From NCBI RefSeq assembly GCF_030063365.1, contig NZ_JASISY010000015.1:35669-99668 (forward strand): a stretch of 64,000 nucleotides of DNA. The letters run 5' to 3'. The position numbers and the translations under genes are program-made. This document shows positions 10,108-20,078 of the stretch, piece after piece. This stretch comes from Cryobacterium sp. PH29-G1. GTDB lineage: Bacteria > Actinomycetota > Actinomycetes > Actinomycetales > Microbacteriaceae. Position 1 is the first letter of the stretch, and each line of letters opens with the position of its first letter. The notes beneath the pieces were generated by a model. It did no database searches. It saw only the letters and a list, made by a program, of their open reading frames with translations, and was not told where the DNA came from.

Positions 10108-11028
10108 ATGACTATTGACGGACCCAGCGACAGCAGTCCTTCAAAACACCGACGGCGTGACGCTGCCCGAGTGAAGGCCAAACAGCTCCGGGTCAGTCAA
10201 AAAAAGAAGGACCGCCGCAACAAAGTCTTTGTGCAGGGTGGCCTCGGCGTCGCGGCCATCGCCATTGTCGTTTTGGTCGCCGTAGTTATCGTGAATTCGA
10301 TCAAACCAGCCGGTCCGGGCCCCAAAAACATGGCGAGCGACGGCGCTCTCATCGGTGAAGGCCTGATCACCGCCGTGACCCCCGCGCTGCAGCCCGATGC
10401 CAAACCGCGGCCGTCCGAGCCGGATACTACGGGCGCCGTGGCGAATATCCGCATTTACGTCGACTACCTGTGCCCGCTCTGCGGCGACTTCGAGGCGGCC
10501 AACAACGAGCAGATCGCCCAGTGGGTGGACACCGGGGCGGCGACCGTCGAGATTCATCCGGTGGCCATCCTCACGAGCAAATCGTCCGGAACCAAGTATT
10601 CCCTGCGGGCAGCGAACGCGGCGGCCTGCGTCGCCAACTATTCACCCGACGATTTTTTCGCGTTCAGCTCCGCCCTGTTCGTTGACCAGCCGGAAGAGAC
10701 CTCGCTCGGCCGCAGCAACGACGAGATCAAGGCCGTCGTGAAGGATGCCGGCGTGAGTACGGCGCGTTCCAGCATCAATACCTGCATCGATGAGGGCAGC
10801 TACGAGTCGTGGGTCAAGGCCGCGACCGATCGTTCGCTCGACGGCCCGATCCCCAACTCCTCGATGAAATCCATCATCGGAACCCCCACTATTTTGGTCA
10901 ACGGCAAGCCGTACACCGGATCCCTCGAAGACCCGAAAGAGTTCGCGACCTTCGTGCAGCAGGCCCTCGGCGAAACCTATTCAACGTCAACGCCCACGCC
11001 AACCCCCACACCGACTCCCGCGGCTTAG
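10108..11028 (+). CDS. Membrane-anchored DsbA-like thioredoxin-fold protein
   Basis: This 306-residue protein has a basic cytoplasmic N-terminus (1-45), one membrane helix (about 46-68), an extracytoplasmic DsbA/thioredoxin-like domain and a Thr-Pro repeat tail. The active-site motif is CPLC in YVDYLCPLCGDFEAAN. The cis-Pro loop appears as IIGTPTILVNGKPY, and two more Cys lie in the helical insertion. It probably forms or exchanges disulfides in exported proteins. Actinobacterial members of this family also occur beside vitamin K epoxide reductase, but none is present here. Confidence 0.85.
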   Translation: MTIDGPSDSSPSKHRRRDAARVKAKQLRVSQKKKDRRNKVFVQGGLGVAAIAIVVLVAVVIVNSIKPAGPGPKNMASDGALIGEGLITAVTPALQPDAKPRPSEPDTTGAVANIRIYVDYLCPLCGDFEAANNEQIAQWVDTGAATVEIHPVAILTSKSSGTKYSLRAANAAACVANYSPDDFFAFSSALFVDQPEETSLGRSNDEIKAVVKDAGVSTARSSINTCIDEGSYESWVKAATDRSLDGPIPNSSMKSIIGTPTILVNGKPYTGSLEDPKEFATFVQQALGETYSTSTPTPTPTPTPAA

Positions 11029-11145
11029 TTGGCTCGGTCCGTACGAAAGCGCACTGTGCCGGGCTTGCCGCGGGCATCCGCTTTCGGTAGTGCCCGTGGT
11101 GGCGCTGAAATCATTTAGGATGGACACTTGAGGCTTATGCCTCAT

Positions 11146-11221
11146 GCCGGCCTGGCGCAATTGGTAGCGCACCACTCTTGTAAAGTGGGGGTTACGGGTT
11201 CAAGTCCCGTGGCCGGCCCCA
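11146..11221 (+). tRNA. tRNA-Thr (anticodon TGT)
   Basis: The cloverleaf is complete. The acceptor stem is GCCGGCC/GGCCGGC, the anticodon stem CCACT/AGTGG encloses loop CTTGTAA with anticodon TGT, the T loop is TTCAAGT, and CCA is encoded at 11219-11221. Accessory DNA begins just downstream. Confidence 0.97.
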
Positions 11222-11224
11222 CAA

Positions 11225-11241
11225 CCCTTGTAAACACTGGG
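11225..11241 (+). repeat. 17-bp sequence shared with the tRNA-Arg locus
   Basis: CCCTTGTAAACACTGGG starts 3 bases after tRNA-Thr and recurs exactly at 41006-41022, 18 bases after tRNA-Arg. Both copies stand at the edge of foreign-looking DNA, so they may be remnants of integration sites. Confidence 0.7.
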
Positions 11242-11469
11242 ATCGCAGGCTTTCTGGACTGCGTCTGAAGCGGCGACAGACCCGGGGGTAGCCGTACGTT
11301 TGCACAGGAACGACCTGGCTGGCGCCCGTCCTGGCCGGGCTGGCGATCTGTCTCCTTGCTCGATCACGGTCCACGTCGTTTTGACCGTTGCGCGCCGTTC
11401 TGCTTAGCTGCGGCCTAAGCGTTGTGGATCATCGTCTCCAAGCACTGCAGTATTTGAGAAGGGTTCGAC

Positions 11470-13903
11470 GTGGATCGGGTAGCGCAGACTGGAGATGTTC
11501 GCGGCTCCCGAGGCGGTCAGCGGATTCCGCGCGGAATGCTCGCGCGACCGCGTCTGGTAGATCGACTGCATGCCTGGGACGACGTGATCGTTGTGTGTGG
11601 GCCAACTGGCTCCGGAAAAACGACACTCATCGCTGTGTGGGCGGAATCTGTGGCCTCCCCGCTGTTGTGGTGCGAACCAGAACACGGGCAATTGCCCTTT
11701 GCTGCAATAAAACGGGTAGCGGCGAACGGGCCGGGGGTGCTCGTGATCGATCAGGCTGAACAGATGGATGAGGGCGAATGCGCGCGCCTGGGGATGTTGA
11801 TCAACAACTCACCGAAGCTCCGGGTCGTGATCTCCACGAGAACTCGACAAACATTCCTACGGCTCTCTTCAGCCACGCACGCAGCAATCGACGTGATCAC
11901 GGCGCACGAGCTCGCGTTCTCTCTCGATGAGTTGCGCGACGCGGGGGTGCTGTCGGGTGACGCTGAACGGGAAGAACTACTGCGTAAGTCTGGAGGGCTC
12001 GCGGTTGCGGTGCGGGAAGAGGTTGAGGCCCGCCAGCCGGGGATTCTCCGGGGCGCGAGCGCGCTTTCGGACCCGACTGCAGGAGGACCTGAGCGCGCAT
12101 CAAGGATGGTACGCAAGCGCGTTGAAACTAACACTACTGCCGCGAGTCGATCAGCGGATCATGGACGCCTGGGTACTGCCGCCACGACTCCTCATTGAAC
12201 TTGAACAGATCGGGATTGCTGACTGGGACGATGACTGGCTGGTACTGCACCCGTATGTTCGCGGGGTGCTGTTTGAGGACGCTGAGAAGATGCTCTCAGC
12301 TGAAGAACGACGCCGGTTGCTCGATGTGGCTGTGCGATCCTCCCTTCTCGAGAGAGACCCACTTTCTGCCTTGCGGGCAGCATTTCTGATTCAGGACTTG
12401 GAATTGGCGACTGAAGTCGTATTCCAGAACATGATCGAACTTCTTGAATCACGCGATACCACGTACAGGGTATTCACGAGCCTTCCTGCGTCCCAGCTTC
12501 GGGGCCACCCTGTGCTGACGATAATGCTTGTCTTGCTGTCGCACATGGACCCACAAACGAGGCCGCGCGCGGTCCAACTCCTCGCTTCGGAGTCACTGTT
12601 CCAAAGGTTGCAGCCGGGCCGTGGTACGCATCGAGAGCGAGTCGCCTACCAGATCTTTGAGGTTGCGGCGTTGCGGCTCACGCCGTTGGCGACGTCAGTG
12701 CTTCCGCGTGTTCGTCGAGCGTTCGATGAGCTTGCCGAGCTGAGCGACGAAGACATGGAGAAACTGGGGCGGTTAGGCCCAGCGTTGCAAGTGCATCTGG
12801 GCATCAGCGCGTTTTATCTTCGCAACTATGCGCTCGCCCGGCAGTGCTTCGAGCTCGCTGAGGCTAGACACACGGAAGCTGGCAGGAATGACCGTGTCGA
12901 TCCGTTGGCGCTGCGCGGTGGCCTTGCCGCGTTGAGCGGAGAGTTACCAACCGCGCGACGACTGCTCGACGAAGCTGATCGCGCGACGTGGCCCGCCGGA
13001 TGGCGAACCTCGAGCCCGGCAGATTTTTTTAATTTGGGTAGGGCGATTCTCGCCCTCGAAGAGGGTGATACCCACAGCGCAGACGCGTACATTCGCGCTG
13101 CAGGTCCGATCGAAGATGTCATCGAGCATTGGACCCTGTTCGCGTGGGTGCGCTCACGGCGCGATCAGCCGGCAGGAGAGGCTGATCTCGGCCTCTTGCG
13201 ACTGAAACAACTCCGCAAAACACGAGGCCCTGCACCGGGAACCGCGCTATCACGAAGCTTTCTCGACGCTGCCGAAGCAGAGCTGCTGCTCAGTACAGGA
13301 GATCTCGATGCGGCGCGACGTGTCGCAGCACGTTCAGCGAAGCACAGCGACACCTGTCGGGTGGTGCTCGCGTGGGCGGAGCTGGCACTCGGGCGGTCCT
13401 CCTCGGCAGCACGGCAAGCGCAACGAGTGGTCAAAGACCCGCTCTCCGCGCCCCGCAGCCATTTGGAAGCTGATCTTGTCCTCTTATGCGTTGCGTCACG
13501 CAACGAGTTTGAAGACGAGGTTCGCGGCATCGCGGAACGGGTCGCCGAACGTCTCACCGAAACCGAGTTACGGTCCACGTTGCGTTTTATTGCTCCGCAA
13601 GATCAAGACGCGCTTACCGCCGCTCTCATTCGCGCAGGCGTCGATCGAGCCACCGTTTCACTGATCGGCTCCGAGATAACCGCTGGCGACTCTATATCCA
13701 CGCGGGCGACGCATCTCACCTCTCGGGAACAAACGGTGCTGGAGCTCCTCGATGAAACGCCCGCACTTGATGAGATTGCTGATCGCTTGTTCGTCTCGCG
13801 CAACACTGTGAAGTCCCAATTGGCCTCCATCTACCGCAAGATGGGCGTCTCCTCGCGAGATGCAGCGCTCACGCGCGCCGCCGTGCTAGGAATTCTCGAC
13901 TGA
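11470..13903 (+). pseudogene. MalT/LuxR-type ATP-dependent regulator, disrupted by a frameshift
   Basis: Two overlapping frames make one gene. The first (from 11470) encodes an N-terminal STAND-like ATPase with Walker A CGPTGSGKTT and Walker B GVLVIDQAEQ. The second, one base shifted, runs from about 12040 to 13903 with helical repeats and a C-terminal LuxR HTH (LTSREQTVLELLDE, LFVSRNTVKSQLASIYRKMG). The switch lies near 12035-12060, where CCGGGG runs occur, so a single-base insertion in a homopolymer is likely. The intact protein would be about 810 residues, usual for the family. It is either a true pseudogene or a sequencing error. It precedes the large surface protein and may once have controlled it. 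Confidence 0.8.
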
Positions 13904-14203
13904 CCAAACGCGTTTCAGGCACCAATTCTTGGAAGGCCCGATCGACACAGCCAATCATCCTGCAAGCAAAACTGTCGGCATACCTGGCCCTATTTTCGAC
14001 CGGCGTTACCAGGGCCTCGATGGTGAAAGTCAGGGTGAAAAACCACGAGCCTTTGCGCTGGACGCACCCGTGCGTGCCTTTCAATGGTGAGGGCGAACGT
14101 TTATCTGCCAGGTATTTTCTGCGCCGCCGCATCGGTTCTGATGCGTGCGGCCGCGACGCGCTTTCGGCGTAGTCAACAGCTCATTGAGAAAGAGGAGAAC
14201 CGT

Positions 14204-17200
14204 GTGAATACACGATGGAGGGGCTGGAAACAGCAGAGAAGTCGGGACGCCAGTCTCGCGCATCGCGTTGTCGCCGTGCTTGCGGTCGTCGCGCTGAGCT
14301 TTGGATTTGTCGGTCTGACCGCTTCGGCGTCACAGGCTGCCACACCGGGTATCGATATCGCCGTTTTGCACAACGGCACCGTGGTCGGGGACGACGCGGT
14401 GATCCCGGAAGGAGACGACATCACCTTGCGCGTCCAGTACGACGCGGCTGCGGATATCGCTGGGAAACAGATCACGATCACGCTGCCCGCCGGCATCACT
14501 GTCGCCGGCGGTTTGCCGAGCAATGACGCGATCGAGTCTGCGGTGGAAAACGGGGATGGCACCTTCACGGTTACGTTTAAGGATCCGATCCCGGATGGAA
14601 TCACCGAGGGTGCTTTCGCGATCCAGCTGAAGGCCGGACAGGTCGACGGCGACACCGAATCCCCGATTATCTGGAATACCGGTGATGACGACGGCGGCGT
14701 CACGATCATTGTTGAAGACAAGGTCACACCGCCAGTCGAAATCACCGATAGCTACAACAAGGCTGTGAATCCGAACAATTTGGACGGGTTCGTGGTGACC
14801 AGCGGAACTCCCGACTACACGTTCGAAGGCCTCAAACCTGAGATCGCTGATCAGGTGCTGACGTACACACTCGTGCTTTCCTCTGCCGAGGCACGCAGCG
14901 GATACTCGCTCACCGATGAACTCGCAGCCGGTCTCGGCTTCGTGACCGGCTCGTTCGCGGCCCAGCTCACCACGGCCGACGGTACGATTCCCTTCACTTT
15001 CGAGCCGACGGTGACCGGCAACTCCTTCTCAGGCACGGTTGAGGTTCCCGCCCAATCAACACTGCGCATCACGTACCAGGTGCAGGTGACCGATATCGCG
15101 GCACTGGAAGCCTTGCTTCAGGCACAGTTCGAAGCCCGTAACGATTCCCCGGGCAACTATGAGATCACGCTGCCCAACGACGCGGTCTTCGGCGGGGAGC
15201 AGGAGCGCTCCGTCAGCGTGCGTCTCCGCGGCAACATCCCTGGTGTTGGCATCGGTACGAACTTCGCGAAGACGGGTAACTGGACTCTGCGCGATGTGGT
15301 CACCAACGAGGGCGGGACGCTGCAGCCTGCCGCGGAGATGACGTACACGCTCCGCGCGAATCTCACCCCCTGGGACGGGCGCAACGCCAATTTCGTTCTC
15401 GGGCAGAACGTTGTCGTGAGCGACACGCTCATCGATCAGGCTGCGTGGAACACGGGTGCAGATTTTATTAGCGTCAGCGGTTCCGGGCCTATCTCCTCTC
15501 TTACGGAGGCGACCGGGTTCGATGGAACGGCTGCGCAGTTCGCTTCCGACGAATATGTTGGCCAGTACGCTCTTGTCGGCCAGACGTTGTTTGTGAATGT
15601 CGGTAAGGACAACACGACTGACGTGAGCATCCAGGTCAAGGCGCAGCTCAACACGATCGATGGTCTCACCGGCAGCGACAACACCACTGTCATTGACGGG
15701 ATGTACTACCCGTGGAACAACCGCGCGCAGTTCCACTACCGCGATGGTGATCCGGTGAACCGCGACCATAACGCCGGTGTGGTCGTGCTGCCCGCAGACT
15801 ACGAGAGTGGCGTCAACGACTCCGCGGCATTCAACAAGACGGCGCAGGATGCCGAAGTTCGGGTGACCCCGGGCGAGAGCGCCCAGGTGCCCTACCGCTT
15901 CGATATTGACACGAGCAAGGCGAACGTGGATCCACTGACTAGCCGGATCATCGACGAACTGAACACCGACATCTTCGACATCTCCGATCTCGATTCGATC
16001 CCGGTAACGGGTTCCTACGGTGGTCAGGCGCTCACCCGTGAGCACTTCGCATTGAGCACCAACGATGACGGCCGACTTGTCATCGAACTCAGCACAGCAG
16101 GCAAAACGCTCGTTGGAAGCCTGCCGGAGGGGCAGAAGTGGGTCATCAACATCGTCTTCACGACGATCCTCTTCGAGGGTAAGAAGACGTATGAGATCTA
16201 CAACCGGGCCACGTTGCAAAGTGACGACTCCGACTGGGACTACTGGAGCGATGAGGACTCTGAGGCGACGTCCTACGGTGACGAAGCGGAACTGCGCAAA
16301 CGGGTCTACGACACCGCGACCGGTGAATGGACCTCTGCTCGAGATGCTGCGATCCAAGACGGTGTCTTCGTGGACGACCGGTTTATCTACTCCATCGAGC
16401 TCATCCCGCGCGGCAACTACGGCGAAGCGTTCCCGGTGTCGATCTTCCCCCGCGAAGACGTGCTCCCCGATTCTGTCGATTTCCTCGGCTTTGTCGGTCT
16501 CGATCAGAACGGTGTCCCGAACCTGGACAGCTTGAGCAGCGACGCCGTCGATATTAACGGCAACGTGATCGCCTCCTATGCCGACGGCGTAGTGACGATC
16601 CGTCAGCAAAACGGGACGAGCCTGAACCCGAACCAGGGACGAATCGTGACGTACTTCGCTGTACGCGCCAACGACGCTTCCGGCGCAATCGTGAACACCA
16701 TCGCGGGCTCAGACGCGGTCATCACCCCGGTCGGCGACCCGAGCATCGATATCGAGAAGTGGAACGATGAGGGCGAAGCCCCCGCCTATGACGAGTCCGG
16801 CGCTCTGACGAACGACGGCTACGACGGCGACTTCGACACAGCACCCGGAAAGCCGTTGAAGGCCGACGAGGCCCTGCCGATCAACTTCACGATCTCCAAC
16901 AGCGGTCGCGAGAACCTGGTCGATGTGGTCGTGAGCGACGAACTCGAGGCTGGCAAGGGTGAGATCCAAGATCTCACCTGTACCTTCCCTGACGCGTCAA
17001 CCGGCACCGAATGGGCTGGCCCCTTCCTGATCGGTACCCAATTCGCGTGCACCGGCACCCTGCCGGCGCTTCAGACAGGCGACACCCACGCCGATCTGGC
17101 GCAGGTCACCGGAGTTGGAGTCACGTCACGCGGCGACGTAGCTGACGAGGATGCATGGAACGCGTACGTTCCGACGCCGAGCGTCGATATCGAGAAATGG

Positions 17201-17770
17201 AACGATCAGGGCGAAGCCCCCGCCTATGACGAGTCCGGCGCTCTCACGAACGACGGCTACGACGGCGACTTCGACACAGCCCCAGGCAAGAAGCTTAAGG
17301 CCGGCGATAAGTCGCAGATCCACTTCACCATCTCTAACGATGGCAATGAGGACCTCATCGGCATCGTTGTCAGTGATGAGCTGACCGACGGGAACGGTGA
17401 GATCCAGGATCTTGTCTGTACGTTCACCGATGGGTCAACGGGTACGACGTGGGATGGTCCTCTCACCGTTGGCTCGCAATTCGAGTGCACGGGCACCCTG
17501 TCCGCGCTTGTACCGGCCCAGTCGCACAGCGACCGTGCCACGGTGACAGCGACCGGCCTGCATTCTGGTACCGCAATCGACGACGCGGATGACTGGCATG
17601 GCTTCACCGAGGCCGCGCCCGTCACCCCGGTCCAGAGTGGACTTGCGATGACGGGAGTCACGCTGACGCTGTGGATCGGTGGAACCGCGATCCTCCTCCT
17701 GGTTGCGGGCGGAGTGATGCTCATCGCTCGCCGCCGCCACGTCACAATTGACAGCAACGGGACCGCGTAG
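14204..17770 (+). CDS. Large LAxTG-anchored surface protein with isopeptide/DUF11-like repeats
   Basis: This 1188-residue secreted protein has a signal peptide (1-46, ending ASASQAA), a long region of Ig-like domains and two near-identical tandem modules of about 145 residues (about 846-985 and 991-1130), each opening with D-I-E-K-W-N-D and EAPAYDESGALTNDGYDGDF. At residue 1147 stands LAMTG, a class E sortase motif, followed by a membrane helix and the basic tail ARRRH. It is therefore expected to be covalently attached to peptidoglycan. GTG 14204 is chosen for the AGAGGAG Shine-Dalgarno and the signal peptide. No sortase is encoded nearby. It probably acts in adhesion. Confidence 0.85.
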   Translation: MNTRWRGWKQQRSRDASLAHRVVAVLAVVALSFGFVGLTASASQAATPGIDIAVLHNGTVVGDDAVIPEGDDITLRVQYDAAADIAGKQITITLPAGITVAGGLPSNDAIESAVENGDGTFTVTFKDPIPDGITEGAFAIQLKAGQVDGDTESPIIWNTGDDDGGVTIIVEDKVTPPVEITDSYNKAVNPNNLDGFVVTSGTPDYTFEGLKPEIADQVLTYTLVLSSAEARSGYSLTDELAAGLGFVTGSFAAQLTTADGTIPFTFEPTVTGNSFSGTVEVPAQSTLRITYQVQVTDIAALEALLQAQFEARNDSPGNYEITLPNDAVFGGEQERSVSVRLRGNIPGVGIGTNFAKTGNWTLRDVVTNEGGTLQPAAEMTYTLRANLTPWDGRNANFVLGQNVVVSDTLIDQAAWNTGADFISVSGSGPISSLTEATGFDGTAAQFASDEYVGQYALVGQTLFVNVGKDNTTDVSIQVKAQLNTIDGLTGSDNTTVIDGMYYPWNNRAQFHYRDGDPVNRDHNAGVVVLPADYESGVNDSAAFNKTAQDAEVRVTPGESAQVPYRFDIDTSKANVDPLTSRIIDELNTDIFDISDLDSIPVTGSYGGQALTREHFALSTNDDGRLVIELSTAGKTLVGSLPEGQKWVINIVFTTILFEGKKTYEIYNRATLQSDDSDWDYWSDEDSEATSYGDEAELRKRVYDTATGEWTSARDAAIQDGVFVDDRFIYSIELIPRGNYGEAFPVSIFPREDVLPDSVDFLGFVGLDQNGVPNLDSLSSDAVDINGNVIASYADGVVTIRQQNGTSLNPNQGRIVTYFAVRANDASGAIVNTIAGSDAVITPVGDPSIDIEKWNDEGEAPAYDESGALTNDGYDGDFDTAPGKPLKADEALPINFTISNSGRENLVDVVVSDELEAGKGEIQDLTCTFPDASTGTEWAGPFLIGTQFACTGTLPALQTGDTHADLAQVTGVGVTSRGDVADEDAWNAYVPTPSVDIEKWNDQGEAPAYDESGALTNDGYDGDFDTAPGKKLKAGDKSQIHFTISNDGNEDLIGIVVSDELTDGNGEIQDLVCTFTDGSTGTTWDGPLTVGSQFECTGTLSALVPAQSHSDRATVTATGLHSGTAIDDADDWHGFTEAAPVTPVQSGLAMTGVTLTLWIGGTAILLLVAGGVMLIARRRHVTIDSNGTA

Positions 17771-17788
17771 CAGCGCCGTTGCCCGACG

Positions 17789-17833
17789 TTGACGCGGTGG
17801 TGGCTCCTCACAAGTAGGCCACCGCCGCGTCAA
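17789..17833 (+). terminator. Hairpin terminator after the surface protein
   Basis: A near-perfect 16-bp inverted repeat beginning TTGACGCGGTGG (17789-17804) pairs with 17818-17833, 18 bases after the stop codon. Confidence 0.75.
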
Positions 17834-18177
17834 ACTCCGTCGCTCGAAAACCGGGTCACTTCGTCACGATCGCGCGGTGACCGATCAGACTCTGACGATG
17901 AGTCAGAGCGGGTCTACGATCATAGATCAAAGACCCAAATCCTGTATGCCTCGAGAACGTCCCCCGCGTTCTCGGGGCATACTCTTTTCCTCTACGACTT
18001 AGGACAACTGGTAGGTCCAGAGTTTCGCACGTGACCGGGGTCGCTTGGACTCTGGCACTGGCTGACGCACGGCCCGATCGCACCCGCCACGATGTCCCCG
18101 CCACGTACACTGATTGCTGGGGTTTAACGAGCGGATGCCGCTCACGCGCGTAGGTCGCGCCACGAGAGGACACACGC
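17834..18177. other. Intergenic region with several stem-loops; possible small RNA
   Basis: No credible protein is seen. Three inverted repeats occur: CTCTGAC/GTCAGAG near 17895; GTATGCC + CGAGAACG pairing with CGTTCTCG + GGCATAC at 17944-17982, followed by TCTTTTCC as in a terminator; and CCAGAGT/ACTCTGG near 18018-18053. The last 15 bases carry a GAGAGGA Shine-Dalgarno for the ABC-F gene. The terminator-like hairpin with nothing coding before it could end a small RNA. Confidence 0.4.
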
Positions 18178-19773
18178 ATGAGCCTGATCCGGCTGAACGA
18201 TGTCAGCATCCGCTTTGAGAACACGCAGATTCTGCGGGAAGCGTTCTTTCGTCTGGAACCCGGAGACCGGGTCGGCCTGATCGGCAAGAACGGCTCCGGC
18301 AAGTCCACCATGCTCAAGCTCATCCTCGATCAAGTCTCTCCCGACACCGGCGAGGTCACCCTCGACGACGGCATCAGCGTTGGCTACTTCTCCCAGTTTT
18401 CCGAGCTCAACGGCGCGCAGACCATCACCGAGGTGCTCGACGAACTGTTCGTGGCCGTGAAAGCGGTTGAGGCCGAACTGGCCGCGATCGACGCCGCAAT
18501 CGCTCTCGACTCTTCGGCCAGCGCCGAGCTCGACCGGCTGATCACCCGCCAGGGCGAGCTGTTCGAGGAGATGGATCGCCTGGACGGCTGGGACTACAAA
18601 CGCCACATCGACACCGCCTTGACCACCCTCGGATTCAACGAGGCACACCGTGTGTGCGCCATCGACGAGCTGTCCGGCGGCTGGCGCAACCGTGCCGCCC
18701 TGGCCAAGATCGTGCTCGAGGCCCCCGACGTTTTGCTGCTTGACGAGCCCACCAACTACCTCGATGTGGCCGGTGTCGAGTGGCTCGAAGCGTGGTTCAA
18801 GAGCTTCAAGGGTGCCGCCATCGTGGTCTCGCACGACCGCAAGTTTCTCGACGCCGTCGTCACCCGCATCATCGAGGTCGAAAACTTTCACCTGCACGAG
18901 TACCCCGGTAATTTCGGCGAGTACATTGTGCAGAAGCAGTTTCGGCTCAAGACCCTCGCGGCACAGTTTGTGCATGAATCCGAGCTGCTCGCCTTCGAAG
19001 CCGAGGGTATCGCCGATCGCCGCGAGGCTGCCAAGGCGGAGAGCCGGCAGCTCGGCAACCAGCTGGCGCACATCAAGAAGTCCCGCACGCCGCGCCCGGT
19101 CGACCAGATCATCACCGAGATCTACGGCAACCTGCACGTTAAGGATGTTCTCTGCCGGGTCGACGGTCTGGCCAAGAGCTACGGCGACAAGATCTTGTTC
19201 GAAAACCTCAGCTTCGAGGTGCGTCGCGGCAACCGCATCGTCGTGCTCGGCAGCAACGGCAGCGGCAAAACTACCCTGCTGCGGGTGCTCACGGGCGAGG
19301 AAATGGCCGACCATGGCGACGTGGCCTGGGCCAGCGGCGCCGGCGTCGTGTCGTACAACCAAATTCTGGCCGAACTCGACGAGACCGATACCGTCAGCCA
19401 CGCCGTCAACGCCATGCCCGGCAGCCTCGCCCTCACGGCCACGAAGAAGTCGGTCAACCGTTTTCTAACCATGTTCCAATTCAGTGAGGCCGATCTCAAA
19501 CAGAAGATCGGGGCTCTCTCGGGCGGCCAGCGCGCCCGCGTTGCCATGGCCCAGTGCCTGCTCTCGGGCGCTTCGGTTCTGCTGCTCGACGAACCGACCA
19601 ACCACCTCGACATGTCGAGCACCCAGGTGATGGAACGCGCCCTCGTGCACTTTCCCGGTGCCGTCGTGGTCGTGAGCCACGACCGGTTCTTCACCGATAA
19701 GATCGCCAACCGTCGCCTCGTCTTCGGCAGCGAAGGAGCGGCCCCCGGCCAGATCGAGGTCCGCGCCGCCTAG
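18178..19773 (+). CDS. ABC-F family ATPase (translation factor type)
   Basis: This 531-residue protein has two ABC domains in one chain and no membrane segments. Domain 1 has Walker A GKNGSGKST, signature LSGGWRNRAALA and Walker B VLLLDEPTNYLD. Domain 2 has GSNGSGKTT, LSGGQRARVAMA and VLLLDEPTNHLD. The linker (about 235-325) is helical and charged. ABC-F proteins act at the ribosomal E site as translation factors or antibiotic-resistance factors. The subgroup cannot be settled by eye, so no symbol is given. A GAGAGGA precedes the ATG. Confidence 0.9.
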   Translation: MSLIRLNDVSIRFENTQILREAFFRLEPGDRVGLIGKNGSGKSTMLKLILDQVSPDTGEVTLDDGISVGYFSQFSELNGAQTITEVLDELFVAVKAVEAELAAIDAAIALDSSASAELDRLITRQGELFEEMDRLDGWDYKRHIDTALTTLGFNEAHRVCAIDELSGGWRNRAALAKIVLEAPDVLLLDEPTNYLDVAGVEWLEAWFKSFKGAAIVVSHDRKFLDAVVTRIIEVENFHLHEYPGNFGEYIVQKQFRLKTLAAQFVHESELLAFEAEGIADRREAAKAESRQLGNQLAHIKKSRTPRPVDQIITEIYGNLHVKDVLCRVDGLAKSYGDKILFENLSFEVRRGNRIVVLGSNGSGKTTLLRVLTGEEMADHGDVAWASGAGVVSYNQILAELDETDTVSHAVNAMPGSLALTATKKSVNRFLTMFQFSEADLKQKIGALSGGQRARVAMAQCLLSGASVLLLDEPTNHLDMSSTQVMERALVHFPGAVVVVSHDRFFTDKIANRRLVFGSEGAAPGQIEVRAA

Positions 19774-19791
19774 CCGTCCCGCCGTACTTGT

Positions 19792-19857
19792 GCCCGGGCC
19801 CGGGCCCGGCAACTGGGCCCGTGATAGATCATGGGCCCGGTTGCACAGGGTGGGCCC
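19792..19857 (+). repeat. 66-bp GGGCCC-rich palindromic repeat, copy 3
   Basis: It has the same architecture as copy 1. The hairpin arms ACTGGGCCCGTG and CATGGGCCCGGT pair throughout if two G-U wobbles are allowed. It lies 18 bases after the ABC-F stop. Confidence 0.9.
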
Positions 19858-19931
19858 GGAGGCGGGCAGTCTGGGTGTGGTCGTTTTCGAACGGATGCCG
19901 CCGCTCTCGTTCGCGCGTCCCGTCGTGGTGT

Positions 19932-19995
19932 CCGGGCCCGGGCCCGGAAACTGGGCCCGCGATAGATCATGGGCCCGGTTGCGTAAGGTGGGCCC
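19932..19995 (+). repeat. 66-bp GGGCCC-rich palindromic repeat, copy 4
   Basis: A direct repeat of copy 3, 75 bases downstream and slightly shorter at its 5' end. The hairpin has one wobble and one mismatch (CCCGCG facing CATGGG). It lies in the 5' region of the DMT transporter, about 85 bases from the chosen start. Confidence 0.88.
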
Positions 19996-20066
19996 GGGCG
20001 AAACAGCCGGGCGAGATCAGGAGCGGAAGCACCCCCGCGCGGTGCAAGGCCCCATGTCCCGTCTCG

Positions 20067-20072
20067 TATTAT
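20067..20072 (+). promoter_or_regulatory. Possible -10 hexamer of a leaderless transcript
   Basis: TATTAT ends 6 bases before the GTG at 20079, and no Shine-Dalgarno precedes either candidate start. This spacing is typical for leaderless mRNAs in actinobacteria. Confidence 0.45.
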
Positions 20073-20078
20073 TGCCAC

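Noticed and set aside
15056..16609. Long minus-strand open frame (517 codons) opposite the surface protein
   Set aside because: It mirrors the codon pattern of the + strand gene, has no family match or ribosome site, and such shadows are common in GC-rich DNA.
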